Source of the DNA: Gracilariopsis chorda
Taxonomy: Eukaryota; Rhodophyta; Florideophyceae; Gracilariales; Gracilariaceae
Direction of reading: 5' to 3'
DNA: 64,000 bases
Assembly (NCBI GenBank): GCA_003194525.1
Contig: NBIV01000124.1
Coordinates: 1-64,000, forward strand
This document shows positions 29,835-39,028 of this stretch, one piece after another. Each line of letters begins with the position of its first letter. Positions within the stretch are counted from its first letter, which is position 1. A program made the translations under genes and the position numbers. The notes beneath the pieces are model-generated. The model did no database searches and was not told the DNA's origin. It saw only the letters and a list, made by a program, of their open reading frames with translations.

Positions 29835-31115
29835 CTAGCTCCAAAACTGAACAGCACCCATCAGGGCTCGCGTGAGCCACCACGGCGCACACAAGGACGC
29901 CGGAATCAGATGGCGAAAGGGGCTATTTCGAAGTGCCGGTATGGCATTCAGAGCAGCGAATCGAAGTGTTCGGAAGGATACTGGTCGAAAGCCATTCTCG
30001 TCGTTAATTCCGAACTTGTTTGCAGCCTCTGCGGCGATCACGATTCGGCCGTCCATAGACTTGAGGGTACGTCTGTTCTTGGTGACAATAGCTGCTAGAA
30101 CTCTACCCACGAATAGAGGTGTCTCCGCGTTCCATAGTGGCATCTCGGAAAGCTTTTCTCGTACTTCCGCCCTCAAATCTCTTGAGTGTGCCCCTGCTTG
30201 GTTTCTCAGTTCTAAGAGAGCCTCAGTCCCCACAAAGCCCGGCCATAAAGTAAAGCATTGCACTTTCGGGGGAGCGTTGGCAGCTATCTCCGCGGAGAGT
30301 CGATCTACTGCACTCTTCCCAACTGCATAAACAGCATCGAATATGGAAACAAGCCCTCCCCAAGAGGAAACGTTGACAATTAAACCACCTTCTCCTTGTC
30401 CGGCCATGATGCGGGTAGCATATACCGCACATATGTAATTCGTGCGAAGCCCTACTCCCGTCAGCAGATCCCAAACTTTTCCAGGGTCTGATTGGGAATC
30501 CTCTTTTGTAGGATGGGACGTGTTCTTTAACCAAAACGGAACACCCCCGCTTTCCGTAAGGAAATTTACCCCCGCGTAGGCATTGTTAACAAACACGTCA
30601 AGTGTCCGGTTTTGCTTCTGCAGGTTGGTTTTCATATTTTCGAAGAAAGATGCCACGTCCTTGTCGTTTCCAAGGTCAACGACATAATACTCGCAGGTGC
30701 CACCAGCCTCGCGAACGCGCTCTGCAGTTGCCTCTAGAGAGAACTGCCCAGTCTCTGTTCTTCCAGTAATGATCACGTGGGCCCCAGCTTCTCCTGCAGC
30801 AATCGCCAACCCGCGTCCAATACCGCGTGTGGCTCCAGTGATAACAGTGGTTCGCTGTTTGAGAGACATTCTTGGTGTATCGTATCGGAAGCGAATTGAT
30901 CTTGTGAAGGGCACGCCCAGAGCCACAGTCGAGCGCACGAAACCAACCTTATACAGTGGAGACCGACACGATTTGATGGAACTGCGCCCGGTATCAAGCT
31001 CCATGGCTACCAGATTGTTTTGCAACGAGACCGCAGTGCAAAAAAAGCAATGGATTTGGCTGAAGAAATGCAAGTTCAATGAGCTCCACGTGAACTCATT
31101 AATGATCGTTGGCAT
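29835..31115 (-). CDS. DHRS1-like short-chain dehydrogenase/reductase
   Basis: NAD(P)H-dependent SDR. Motifs in the 426-aa frame: cofactor loop TGATRGIG (93-100), NNAYAG (177-182), catalytic Ser in VNVSSWGG (about 250-251) and YAVGK (Tyr263, Lys267). The NNAYAG motif, the insertion before VGLR and the SMDGRIVIAAEAA tail are like DHRS1, which is linked to ER membranes and carbonyl/steroid reduction. The ATG at 30869 (MSLKQRT) starts right at the fold (344 aa). The ATGs at 31004 and 31115 add an Arg/Ser-rich, acid-poor leader that may be a targeting peptide. The true start is unsettled. Confidence 0.87.
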   Translation of the reverse strand: MPTIINEFTWSSLNLHFFSQIHCFFCTAVSLQNNLVAMELDTGRSSIKSCRSPLYKVGFVRSTVALGVPFTRSIRFRYDTPRMSLKQRTTVITGATRGIGRGLAIAAGEAGAHVIITGRTETGQFSLEATAERVREAGGTCEYYVVDLGNDKDVASFFENMKTNLQKQNRTLDVFVNNAYAGVNFLTESGGVPFWLKNTSHPTKEDSQSDPGKVWDLLTGVGLRTNYICAVYATRIMAGQGEGGLIVNVSSWGGLVSIFDAVYAVGKSAVDRLSAEIAANAPPKVQCFTLWPGFVGTEALLELRNQAGAHSRDLRAEVREKLSEMPLWNAETPLFVGRVLAAIVTKNRRTLKSMDGRIVIAAEAANKFGINDENGFRPVSFRTLRFAALNAIPALRNSPFRHLIPASLCAPWWLTRALMGAVQFWS

Positions 31116-32095
31116 GGAGTGTACTGCGTCTAGCTAGCCTTCGCCATAGCCACAGATGATGTCAAGGTCGTGTTCTCCATCCGAGACAACTGTAAGAAGC
31201 TCAAAACCTTCTCCAACTAGGCCTTCTTGCGGTAAGCAGAAAGTACAAGATATGCCATCCATGAACGGAATACAGCCGATTGAAATGTGGTTTTAATGCT
31301 TTCAGATTCGCAGAGCAGCTGTCTGGGAGCCATAGCAAAAACGTAAGGCATTGCCAAGGCTTAGCAATTGCTAGCCTTTGTGTGAGGGTTAGCGGTACCC
31401 AGCCCTGATCAACTCCACAAAGCAAACCTGCACCTTACCAGTTCAAAAAACACCCTCGAATTAGGATCTGGTGATGCAAAAGCGTTCTCAAACCCGAATG
31501 TTGGACAAAGATGAGGATGATCACGAGTTGCGTGTCCGAGAACAAATGTCGCGCGTTGAGATAGACAAGCAAAAAGTGGCTAGGACATTGAAAAGCAAGG
31601 GTACTGGACATTCCTGGCCGCTACGAAAGGTGATTGCTTTGTAGAGTGATCTAGTTAGCGCCCGATCCCAGAACAGCTTAATTCTACGTACACCTTAATT
31701 TCGGGGCAAGGCGCCTCATTCCGGCTCCATGGCATATAGGTCTTCCCCAAAAATCTTGTAGTATATTGTGTGTTCTGGTTTACTGAGGTTGTCATACATG
31801 AGCTGTATCCTCCCCACAGAGTTGATAGCATCTCAACCAAACGCCTTATTCCGGCGCCGTAAAAAGATCTTCTATAGACCTTCACATCCCTGTAGCATAA
31901 GCCTTTCAGGGCCGTTTAGTTGGAGCCGTGTTAATTTCACATACTACAGTATCTCTGCGTTGCCCGACAAGCATTAAGTTTCTGCAGGTAGACCTATCTC
32001 AGATCCCTCGTCACAGGGACGGAGCGAAATGAGAACGCAGACGGATCTCCAAAGGAGGCCAAGGACGGATGTGAAAGGTTCAAAATCGGACGACA
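31116..32095. other. Intergenic, no gene seen
   Basis: Short frames only. The stretch at about 32025-32090 resembles 23300-23350, hinting at a dispersed repeat. The end abuts the foldback element. Confidence 0.4.
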
Positions 32096-32433
32096 TGAGC
32101 CACAGAAGTTCTTGGCCTTCCTGAAAAGAGAAAGCTTTTACTAAAAGCTCTCCTTCAGCTTAGTAATAGAAAGCTGTTGTCCACAATAAAGAAGAAGAAG
32201 ATCAATGTCAATGTCGCTGCTGTCTCAACTTGACTTTTCTTTCTTTGCTCGCAATTCCTGTCATAGTCCGTCAGCTTTGGGCTTGAAACGTGGAAAGACA
32301 GGACTGCCCAAAGGGCGCCAACCGAGGGCTTCTTCTTCTTTATTGTGGACAACAGCTTTCTATTACTAAGCTGAAGGAGAGCTTTCAGTAAAAGCTTTCT
32401 CTTTTCAGGAAGGCCAAGAACTTCTGTGGCTCA
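32096..32433. mobile_element. Foldback element with 105-bp inverted arms
   Basis: The left arm (32096-32200, starting TGAGCCACAGAAG) and the right arm (32329-32433, ending CTTCTGTGGCTCA) are almost perfect reverse complements, around a 128-bp centre without a clear ORF. The arms include GAAGAAGAAG/CTTCTTCTTC and AAAGCTTTTACT/AGTAAAAGCTTT. It looks like a non-autonomous foldback or MITE-type DNA transposon, or an inverted duplication. It lies right against the LINE remnant that starts at about 32434, so it may have inserted there. Confidence 0.85.
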
Positions 32434-33215
32434 ACAAAGGGCAAAGGAAAACGTAGCACAGGGCGCTCTACATCTTTCATTGAAGTGGCCAGAGGTGAGT
32501 TCCTGGGGAAAGAGAACTGCTAAGGGGACAACAATTTCCCAGAGCTCTATCCGAAGTTGCTGTGAAAGTTTGCTGTGGCTGGAGAGGCACAATCAGATTT
32601 GCTACGGACTCGAAAAGCCTCGTTCAAGGCTTGCAACGTCCCAACGACGCCAAACACGCCAGCTTCAGGACATCTCTGAATGCGTGACATTGATAACAAA
32701 CTATTGCCAATGCCAAATTGTTTGGATACCAGGACATTGCGGGTTAAAGGGTTAAAGGGTTACCGCTACCACAAAACGAAGCCGCCGACGAACTTGCAAA
32801 GAAAAGCCTTGGTCTCCCCATAGCGCAGCAGCTCCAAAAAGAGATCGATTTTCTGGAAGTGGAACAGAGAACTCGCGTCGGTCTTACTAGCGCAGAGCCA
32901 GTAAGCGAAATCCCAGAGTCACTAAGCAGGGGGCATACTGCCCTGTCACAAATATTTACCGGTCACGTTCCGACGCTACATCCAGTCTCTACGTTTCTTC
33001 ACAACAGGAAATGTTTCTGCCCGCTCGGATGTGGGCTCAACATACTTGATAGTGTAGACCATTTCGTTCTTAGATGCCACCGAAGAGCGGCGTCCCGGCG
33101 TCGAGAGCTCCCGTCTCTCCGCGAGAGGCAGGGCTCTAACGCCGAATCAATACTTAGGACATGGCCAGAAAAGCTGTTGGTTTATCTAGAGATAGAGGGG
33201 TTCTTCTCAATGTAA
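32434..33215 (+). pseudogene. 3' end of a LINE: RNase H and zinc-finger tail
   Basis: Reading frames match the end of an RNase H-bearing LINE ORF2. Pieces are HNQICYGLEKPRSRLATSQR, then CVTLITNYCQCQIVWIPGHC with GLKG, then NEAADELAKKSLGLP after a frameshift. The frameshift comes at a repeated GGGTTAAA unit (32744-32762). WIPGHCG...NEAADELAK is the last catalytic region of RNase HI in such elements. It is followed by a CX3-4C...H...C tail (CFCPLGCGLN, DHFVLRCHRR). The 5' part (endonuclease, RT) is absent, as usual for 5'-truncated LINE copies. Confidence 0.8.
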
Positions 33216-33255
33216 CCCCTACCGTAGTCTTGAAATTCGAGACACGAGCTCATAT

Positions 33256-33272
33256 ACACACACACACACACA
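33256..33272. repeat. (AC)n microsatellite
   Basis: An AC run about 40 bp past the LINE stop codon; it may be the simple-sequence tail of the LINE. Confidence 0.9.
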
Positions 33273-33308
33273 TGTTTGCCTCCTATTGTTGGGAGGGAGC
33301 TGTATAGA

Positions 33309-34334
33309 TTATGTTTTCTTCTGTATCCCTGCGAATCTTGGGGATCGCCTGGGAATTGTGGAGGTTCTTGTACTTATCTGAGAGGTAGTAGATGCATATG
33401 TTTGTCTCCTCTTGGGAGAAGGTGACAGTCTTCGAGATGGGCTGCGCGACAACTCCTCGAGAAGAATACCTCTTGGCCAAAACCCCTCCTCCACACCGGT
33501 CGAGCACCTGGGGCGGCGACAGGAAGGAGAAGGCCTCACGAGCTTCAGAAGCTTTTTCTGAGATTCCTTGGGTCTTTTCAGGTAAAGAGCTCCTTCTGAT
33601 GAGTAGAAAGATACTTCAATTCTCTGTCGTTGGATAAACAATCTTGCTTCGTTGATAAGCTGGAGCCTATTATCATCAAACGTTTTCGAGTCAGGTATGG
33701 CTCTGCCTGTGATACTATGAATGAGGTTGAACATAATACCTTTAGATATATGATCTCCACAGTGCGCTCGTTGCCCAGAAATAATCTTGACTTCGTCCCA
33801 CATCCAAGTACAAACACATCGGTGAAGCAGTTCAAGAGCATCATTTGGAGAAAGTCTGTGAAGGTCTAGTTCCCCCCAAACCGAAAACCACTCCTTGGCA
33901 TTAGAACGAAGCATCCTATTCAACAAGCTTCTGAAAAGTTCTTGTTCTCGTGACCTAGGGACATCAGACGAGTTTCCGTGAAATACTGCTTCTCGTAACT
34001 CCGCAATTTCATTGCGAACAGAGCAGAAGCCATCGTAGCTACTGTTCCACTTAACTGTCCAGAATTCTCGAACGTCACCAGATTCCCTATCAAGAGTTTC
34101 TATAAAATGTTCGGTGAGACTTTGAGCTCGTTGCATAGCTTCATCCCAGCTTTCGTTTAACTTCTTTCTCTTCGAAATAACTGACAGCTCGTCATATGCG
34201 CTCCCATAATCACCACCTTTCTTAGTCAGAGCATTTCCGATTTCTTGCTCGCAATTTGGAAAATGGGCGTGTAGCAGCTCTTTTCCTTTTTCTGCAAATG
34301 CAAAGCTTCCCGGAGGTGTTCTCTGAATAGTCAT
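33309..34334 (-). CDS. Uncharacterised protein, 341 aa
   Basis: A clean open frame with no family I recognise. The N-terminal two thirds look helical and soluble, with many charged residues and Trp (MRSNAKEWFSVWGELDLHRL-like region, CVCTWMWDEVKI). The last 75 residues are Ser/Arg/Pro-rich (SRSPSRRLSPSPKRR) and may be disordered or nucleic-acid binding. It stands alone between a LINE remnant and a long spacer. It could be a lineage-specific gene or part of an unrecognised transposon. The LINE's microsatellite tail lies beyond its stop, so its 3' end is not disturbed. Confidence 0.5.
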   Translation of the reverse strand: MTIQRTPPGSFAFAEKGKELLHAHFPNCEQEIGNALTKKGGDYGSAYDELSVISKRKKLNESWDEAMQRAQSLTEHFIETLDRESGDVREFWTVKWNSSYDGFCSVRNEIAELREAVFHGNSSDVPRSREQELFRSLLNRMLRSNAKEWFSVWGELDLHRLSPNDALELLHRCVCTWMWDEVKIISGQRAHCGDHISKGIMFNLIHSITGRAIPDSKTFDDNRLQLINEARLFIQRQRIEVSFYSSEGALYLKRPKESQKKLLKLVRPSPSCRRPRCSTGVEEGFWPRGILLEELSRSPSRRLSPSPKRRQTYASTTSQISTRTSTIPRRSPRFAGIQKKT

Positions 34335-36105
34335 AAAGATGAATCTTAAGTGCAGAAACGGACCACGCTTGAGCTCTCAGAAATTTAAGCACAAGTACTG
34401 AACATATGCTTTGTTTGCTGTGATGACGCGTTTTAGGAAACCGTCTACCTCTAGCGGTCAAAAATGCAGGCGTGATACCTTGCCCTTACTACTGTTCCAC
34501 TCAGACCAGACGGAGTGAAGCGAAATGGGCTTGGCGCTAGCACTCCCAGGAAGAGTGGCAACTTCAAGCAAGAACACCACCAAATAACACTGCCGTGCCG
34601 CCAGCCTCTTGCGCAAGAGCAGATATAACGCTCGTCTCTTATACAGAGCACACATTCTGTTGAACTCAGCAAACCTTTGTCTCGTTTACATCGAGTTCAG
34701 AATGGCTTGCGAGAGCACCTGAAATGGGCAGATATCATTTATAATTTCTTACATGGCGCCCAAAAACCTTAGCGAGTTTGAATGTAAACGACACCGTTTC
34801 AAAGCGATGTGGTTCTAGCATCGAGTTTGAATAGCTATACCAGTTGATGAAAAACTCTTTATACGGATAACGTATGGGCTAACGATCGACGATTCCTAAC
34901 TGAACGTGCTGGTTCGTTTGCAGCAGAGGGGGACAATATCTGAAGGTTGATATTCAACACATGTTACGCGAGATGAGGAAGCCGAATGGAGATGCGATTG
35001 AGTCTATTAGGGGGGTGTAGGTGTCAAATAGATAATTAACCTTCTGCTTCTAGAAAGTTCTCTCTCTCTTTTACGAACACGCATACATTAATTCCTCGTA
35101 GCGCGGGGGTTTGCTAAGAACCCCAACAACCTATAATACTTACTCCTATACCGTAGACACGAACTACAAACCAGCAGCCGTGCTACACTCACTGGGCTAC
35201 ATATGATACGAAGAAAGCATTAGGTCCCGTAGGTGTCTTCAACCGCTGAAGCGTTTTGTTTCCGACGACTATCGCCTTCTTCTTTGCACCTCTTCATTCA
35301 CCCTCTAGAGATCGTCGGTTAAGGGGCACACCACGACAAGACGTTTCGCATGTACCACGTTGGCCGCCATAGAAACCATTGACGACGTCCTTTCACTCAA
35401 TCTTCATATCATCCGCGAGACCATGCAAAAGAACCAGTGCGTAGCTTGCATCATCATCCGACCCAAACGTAATCCTTCGAGAAAACCCTGGAAACCCCCT
35501 GTCCAGAGGCCCCTTTGGAGCTCTTCCTTCAAGGGAAAAATTCACGCAAACGGCGGTTGGATCTTCTTCGGACAACAGACTCGTGACCGACTGCGTACGT
35601 GTAGTTAGACGGGGCCTTTTCACGACTTTCCACCCAGATCCGCGACCGGCAAGGTGACCGATCGCCTGGACGAGTTTAACGACCTCCCGGGTCATCTAGA
35701 AAGTTAATACCTTTGCCTCGGAATTAGAGGCACGTGCCCAAAAACACACACGCACAAAACATGTTGTGCCACTGAGTTGCTCATGTACGCAATGTGCTTC
35801 ACAAGTGCCCTGGTTTCAATAAGGAAAGATTGTGCTCTGAAAGCCCACTACCTTGAATGCTTTGCTCTACTTCAGAGAATGCACAGTCGCCGCGGAAATT
35901 CCTTGGTTTCCTGCGGAGAGAAAAGAATCTTTTAACCAGATATGTTTTACCCTTATGTTGTAGTTAGACATCAAGGGCCTACGGTAAAGAAGAAGAAGAA
36001 GTAGAGAATGCAGATGACTCCAATAACAGAAAAATGCCTTCAAAGATGAGTTGGTTTCAGAATCTTTTTGACACCAACGGAAAGATATGCACTAGTCGTT
36101 GACAA
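34335..36105. other. Intergenic region, nothing assigned
   Basis: Short frames at 34451-34672 (minus), 35360-35608 (plus) and 35393-35695 (minus, 100 codons), none recognised. A GAAGAAGAAGAAG run at 35990-36003 recalls the foldback arms at 32190-32200. Confidence 0.35.
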
Positions 36106-37881
36106 ATGGTTCGGAACGTTATAGAAAAGAGCACTGACGTAGCTTTTCATAACATCTACTGGAAGGCACGAGAGTTCTCACTCGTATTCGACGACCTTCT
36201 TATTGCCCGGATCAAATGGGAATCATTCGACTTCAACAGGAAAGTGTCTTTCTCTAAGCTCTGGGCCTCTTTTACGACGAGAATGAACTGGGGTCAATTC
36301 CAAGGTCAACATGAGGCTAAACCCGCTTCGAAGCCATCACACATTTTGCATACATTTTTGGAGCATAATCAACAAGCATTATCTGCGAAAGAACGGATGC
36401 AGCGAACCTTTATCGTTAATGCTTTGAACACTATTGCAGAGTACTGGGTTAGGAGTGTAGCGCTGAAGTATCATATACCACTTCCAAAGCGAAACGAAGA
36501 ACTTTCGAGAGTTCTTCCCTTCGGCTCACATGCTTTAGGTACTGACGTACCAGGCTCTGATGTGGATGTCGTGGTTCTCACTCCTTCGTTTATCTCCAGA
36601 AATGAGAATTTCTTTGGGACGGGCGATCAGCGCGCTCAGCAGCTTGTAACCAAGAAGCCCGACTCAACTTGCATGCTTGAAATTCTCCGTGAGGTACGAA
36701 AAGTGAAGCACATTGTTGCTCTTCGACATGCTTACGCCCCAGTAATTCGTTTTCTCTTTCATGGGGTCAACGTGGACATGCAGTGCGCTCCACTAGCTGT
36801 TCATTTCCTTCCATTTCCAATGGATGTCCTGAACGACTCACTGCTAAGATATGTAGATCCCGGAACAAATCGTAGTGCGTCGGGTGTGAGAACCGATCAA
36901 ATTATATTGCGCAGTTTGTCAGACTGCAACGAATTTTGCACGCTCCTTCGAACAGTGAAGCTTTGGGCTAAGCGCCGATTCATTTACTCGAGTATATACG
37001 GATATCTTGGCGGTATATCATGGACACTTATGACGGCTCGTACATGTCGTGTTTATGAAGGATACTCTGGAATTCAACTCTTGGCCTTATTCTTCAAGAC
37101 TTACTCCGCTTGGCAATGGGCACCGTTTCCCTCGTGGAAGCCAGTTCGATTGACCTGTGAAAGAAATGAGGGAATATGGACTGGATGGGATAGCTGGATA
37201 CCACCAAGTACTTACTATCAGAATCCCATGCAAATAATCTGCCCGGTATTTCCCTACACAAACTCTTCTTACAATGTGTGTCGTTCTACTCACAAAGTAA
37301 TTATGGAAGAGCTTAGGCGTGCGGATGATATTATGAATCAAGTGACAAAGGCATGCTTGACTACTCAGGAAGGGCTCTCAGAACTAGTTGAGCTTTATCC
37401 GTTCCATGACAGTTTCCAGTTCTATCTCATTATCGAAATTTCAGCACGAGGTGTGAAGGAGCATAGAGAGTGGCAAGCTTTCGTGGAGTCGAGGGTTCGA
37501 AGACTAATATATGAGTTGGAGCAAACGAGCACCTTCGACATGATTAGGCCTTTTCCGGAGGTCGTCAAATCTGCTTCTTCCCATTCCAACCAAGAGATAA
37601 GCCACTTCTTCATTGGAATAGGGAAGCATACATCAAGCACAGAAGCCGAAGAGATCATTCTAAACCAAAGGAGCAAACAGGCTATACTTGGATGGGAGGC
37701 AATGATCAATTCTTGGAAACTGAAAACCACCAGAATGCAAATGTTTGTCCGTTTTTCAAAGAGATGCCAGGACTCCAGTGAGAAAAGCACTGTAGGGGGC
37801 AGGTCTGACAGGAAGAGAAAGCGCATCGAGTATGAAGGAGAAGAGCAAGCGTTACACCCCCACTATCCAGTCGCTGAATAA
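36106..37881 (+). CDS. Poly(A) polymerase (canonical nuclear type)
   Basis: Adds the poly(A) tail to pre-mRNA 3' ends. The nucleotidyltransferase core reads LPFGSHALGTDVPGSDVDVV, with FGS at 139-141 and metal-binding Asp152 and Asp154; the third Asp is Asp224 in VNVDMQCA. The central PAP domain follows: RTVKLWAKRRFIYSSIYGYL and LGGISWTLMTARTCRVYEGY. Then come PVFPYTNSSYNV and a basic C-terminus (SDRKRKRIEYE) that may be a nuclear signal. At 591 aa it fits a short PAP. The first 60-90 residues are not typical, so an internal ATG such as that at about 36283 (MNWGQFQ) is possible. No intron. Confidence 0.9.
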   Translation: MVRNVIEKSTDVAFHNIYWKAREFSLVFDDLLIARIKWESFDFNRKVSFSKLWASFTTRMNWGQFQGQHEAKPASKPSHILHTFLEHNQQALSAKERMQRTFIVNALNTIAEYWVRSVALKYHIPLPKRNEELSRVLPFGSHALGTDVPGSDVDVVVLTPSFISRNENFFGTGDQRAQQLVTKKPDSTCMLEILREVRKVKHIVALRHAYAPVIRFLFHGVNVDMQCAPLAVHFLPFPMDVLNDSLLRYVDPGTNRSASGVRTDQIILRSLSDCNEFCTLLRTVKLWAKRRFIYSSIYGYLGGISWTLMTARTCRVYEGYSGIQLLALFFKTYSAWQWAPFPSWKPVRLTCERNEGIWTGWDSWIPPSTYYQNPMQIICPVFPYTNSSYNVCRSTHKVIMEELRRADDIMNQVTKACLTTQEGLSELVELYPFHDSFQFYLIIEISARGVKEHREWQAFVESRVRRLIYELEQTSTFDMIRPFPEVVKSASSHSNQEISHFFIGIGKHTSSTEAEEIILNQRSKQAILGWEAMINSWKLKTTRMQMFVRFSKRCQDSSEKSTVGGRSDRKRKRIEYEGEEQALHPHYPVAE

Positions 37882-39028
37882 TTGTAGTATCAGTTTACCT
37901 TGAAGCCTTCAGTTTCCGCAGGGCCCATTTCTCTCCTGGCCGCTTAGGTACATTGGAGTCAGACACACTACGGGAATTGGAGCGCGAATCCGAGTACCGG
38001 CTACAAGTTTTACCCGCTCACTTGCGCTCTGCCGTTCTCAGATTCACCATCAGAAGAATACCAACATTCGACCACGTGCGTGATTGCGCCAAGCGCGTAC
38101 TCGTTCGTTTTCTCATAAGTCACGGACTGCAACGTTGTTCCGTTCGCGGGTTCACCGATTGACGTTTTGCGTTCGTTGAAACTACATTGTGCGGCTCGCC
38201 GGGACTTCGTGTGGAAATGGCATTTTCGACAATGCTGCGCACTGTTTCGACTGTCACTTGCTATGTACCGGGGTGAGAAAAGGCCTCCATTCCTATCGCC
38301 AGACTTAGGTCGACGCAGAAGGTACCTTGACGCGGATCCCGTTGCTTCCTGAGCCAAACGAAGAAGTCTCGGCGGCCGTTCTTGTCGTACGACAGCGCGC
38401 CTACCCGGTGGACGAATCTGACAGTAGCATGTGCCATCACTCTGGAGAGCTGCTTTCGTCTTCGTTTGATGGTAGGAGTTGCAACATGCACCGCAGTAGT
38501 CAAGGGCCTCTTGGGAGCAAACGAATTCCCCTTGACTTTGGTTCAAAAGGCGTCGCAGATACCCCAGAATCGAGTGCTGAGCAAGAGACGGGATGGGCTC
38601 AAAGACCATCATGAATCCGCGGCATCACGCGCATGGAAGAACTTACTTAGCTATACCCTTGACTCATAGGATGGGATTGTACTGTTCCCCATCGGTAGCC
38701 TTACAGTTCCCTGAATATTTGCGCGACGACCGATTGCACCTGTATCCGGGATTGGATTGCCTTGCAAAGTACTTCGGGTACCGTTGGTACCGTTGGTAGC
38801 GTTGTACCGGGCGAAGCAAACGTAACGCTGCAAACCAATTCGTTCAACTCTCCTCACATTTCTGACTTCTGCACTTGCGTTGTAAAAGAGCTAAGGCATT
38901 CCTACCATCACGATACAGAAAGAACCCTTTCCACTTTATGGTTCCCAAAAGCATGTGCCGCTCTAAAATTCAGAAGAACTTGTAGTGTTTGCCAAGCCCA
39001 ATGCCAGAGTCACTAAGGCTAGCGATCA
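37882..39028. other. Region with unassigned decayed frames
   Basis: Overlapping frames at 37953-38162 and 38382-38669 (plus) and 38010-38612 (minus, 200 codons) cover the same DNA. I cannot tell which strand, if any, is coding, and I recognise no domain. Several imperfect GTACCGTTGGTACC-type repeats lie at 38778-38800. Confidence 0.3.

Noticed and set aside
38010-38612. 200-codon minus-strand protein
   Set aside because: No recognisable domain, overlapping frames on the plus strand are equally open, and the surroundings are decayed; evidence for either strand is too weak.
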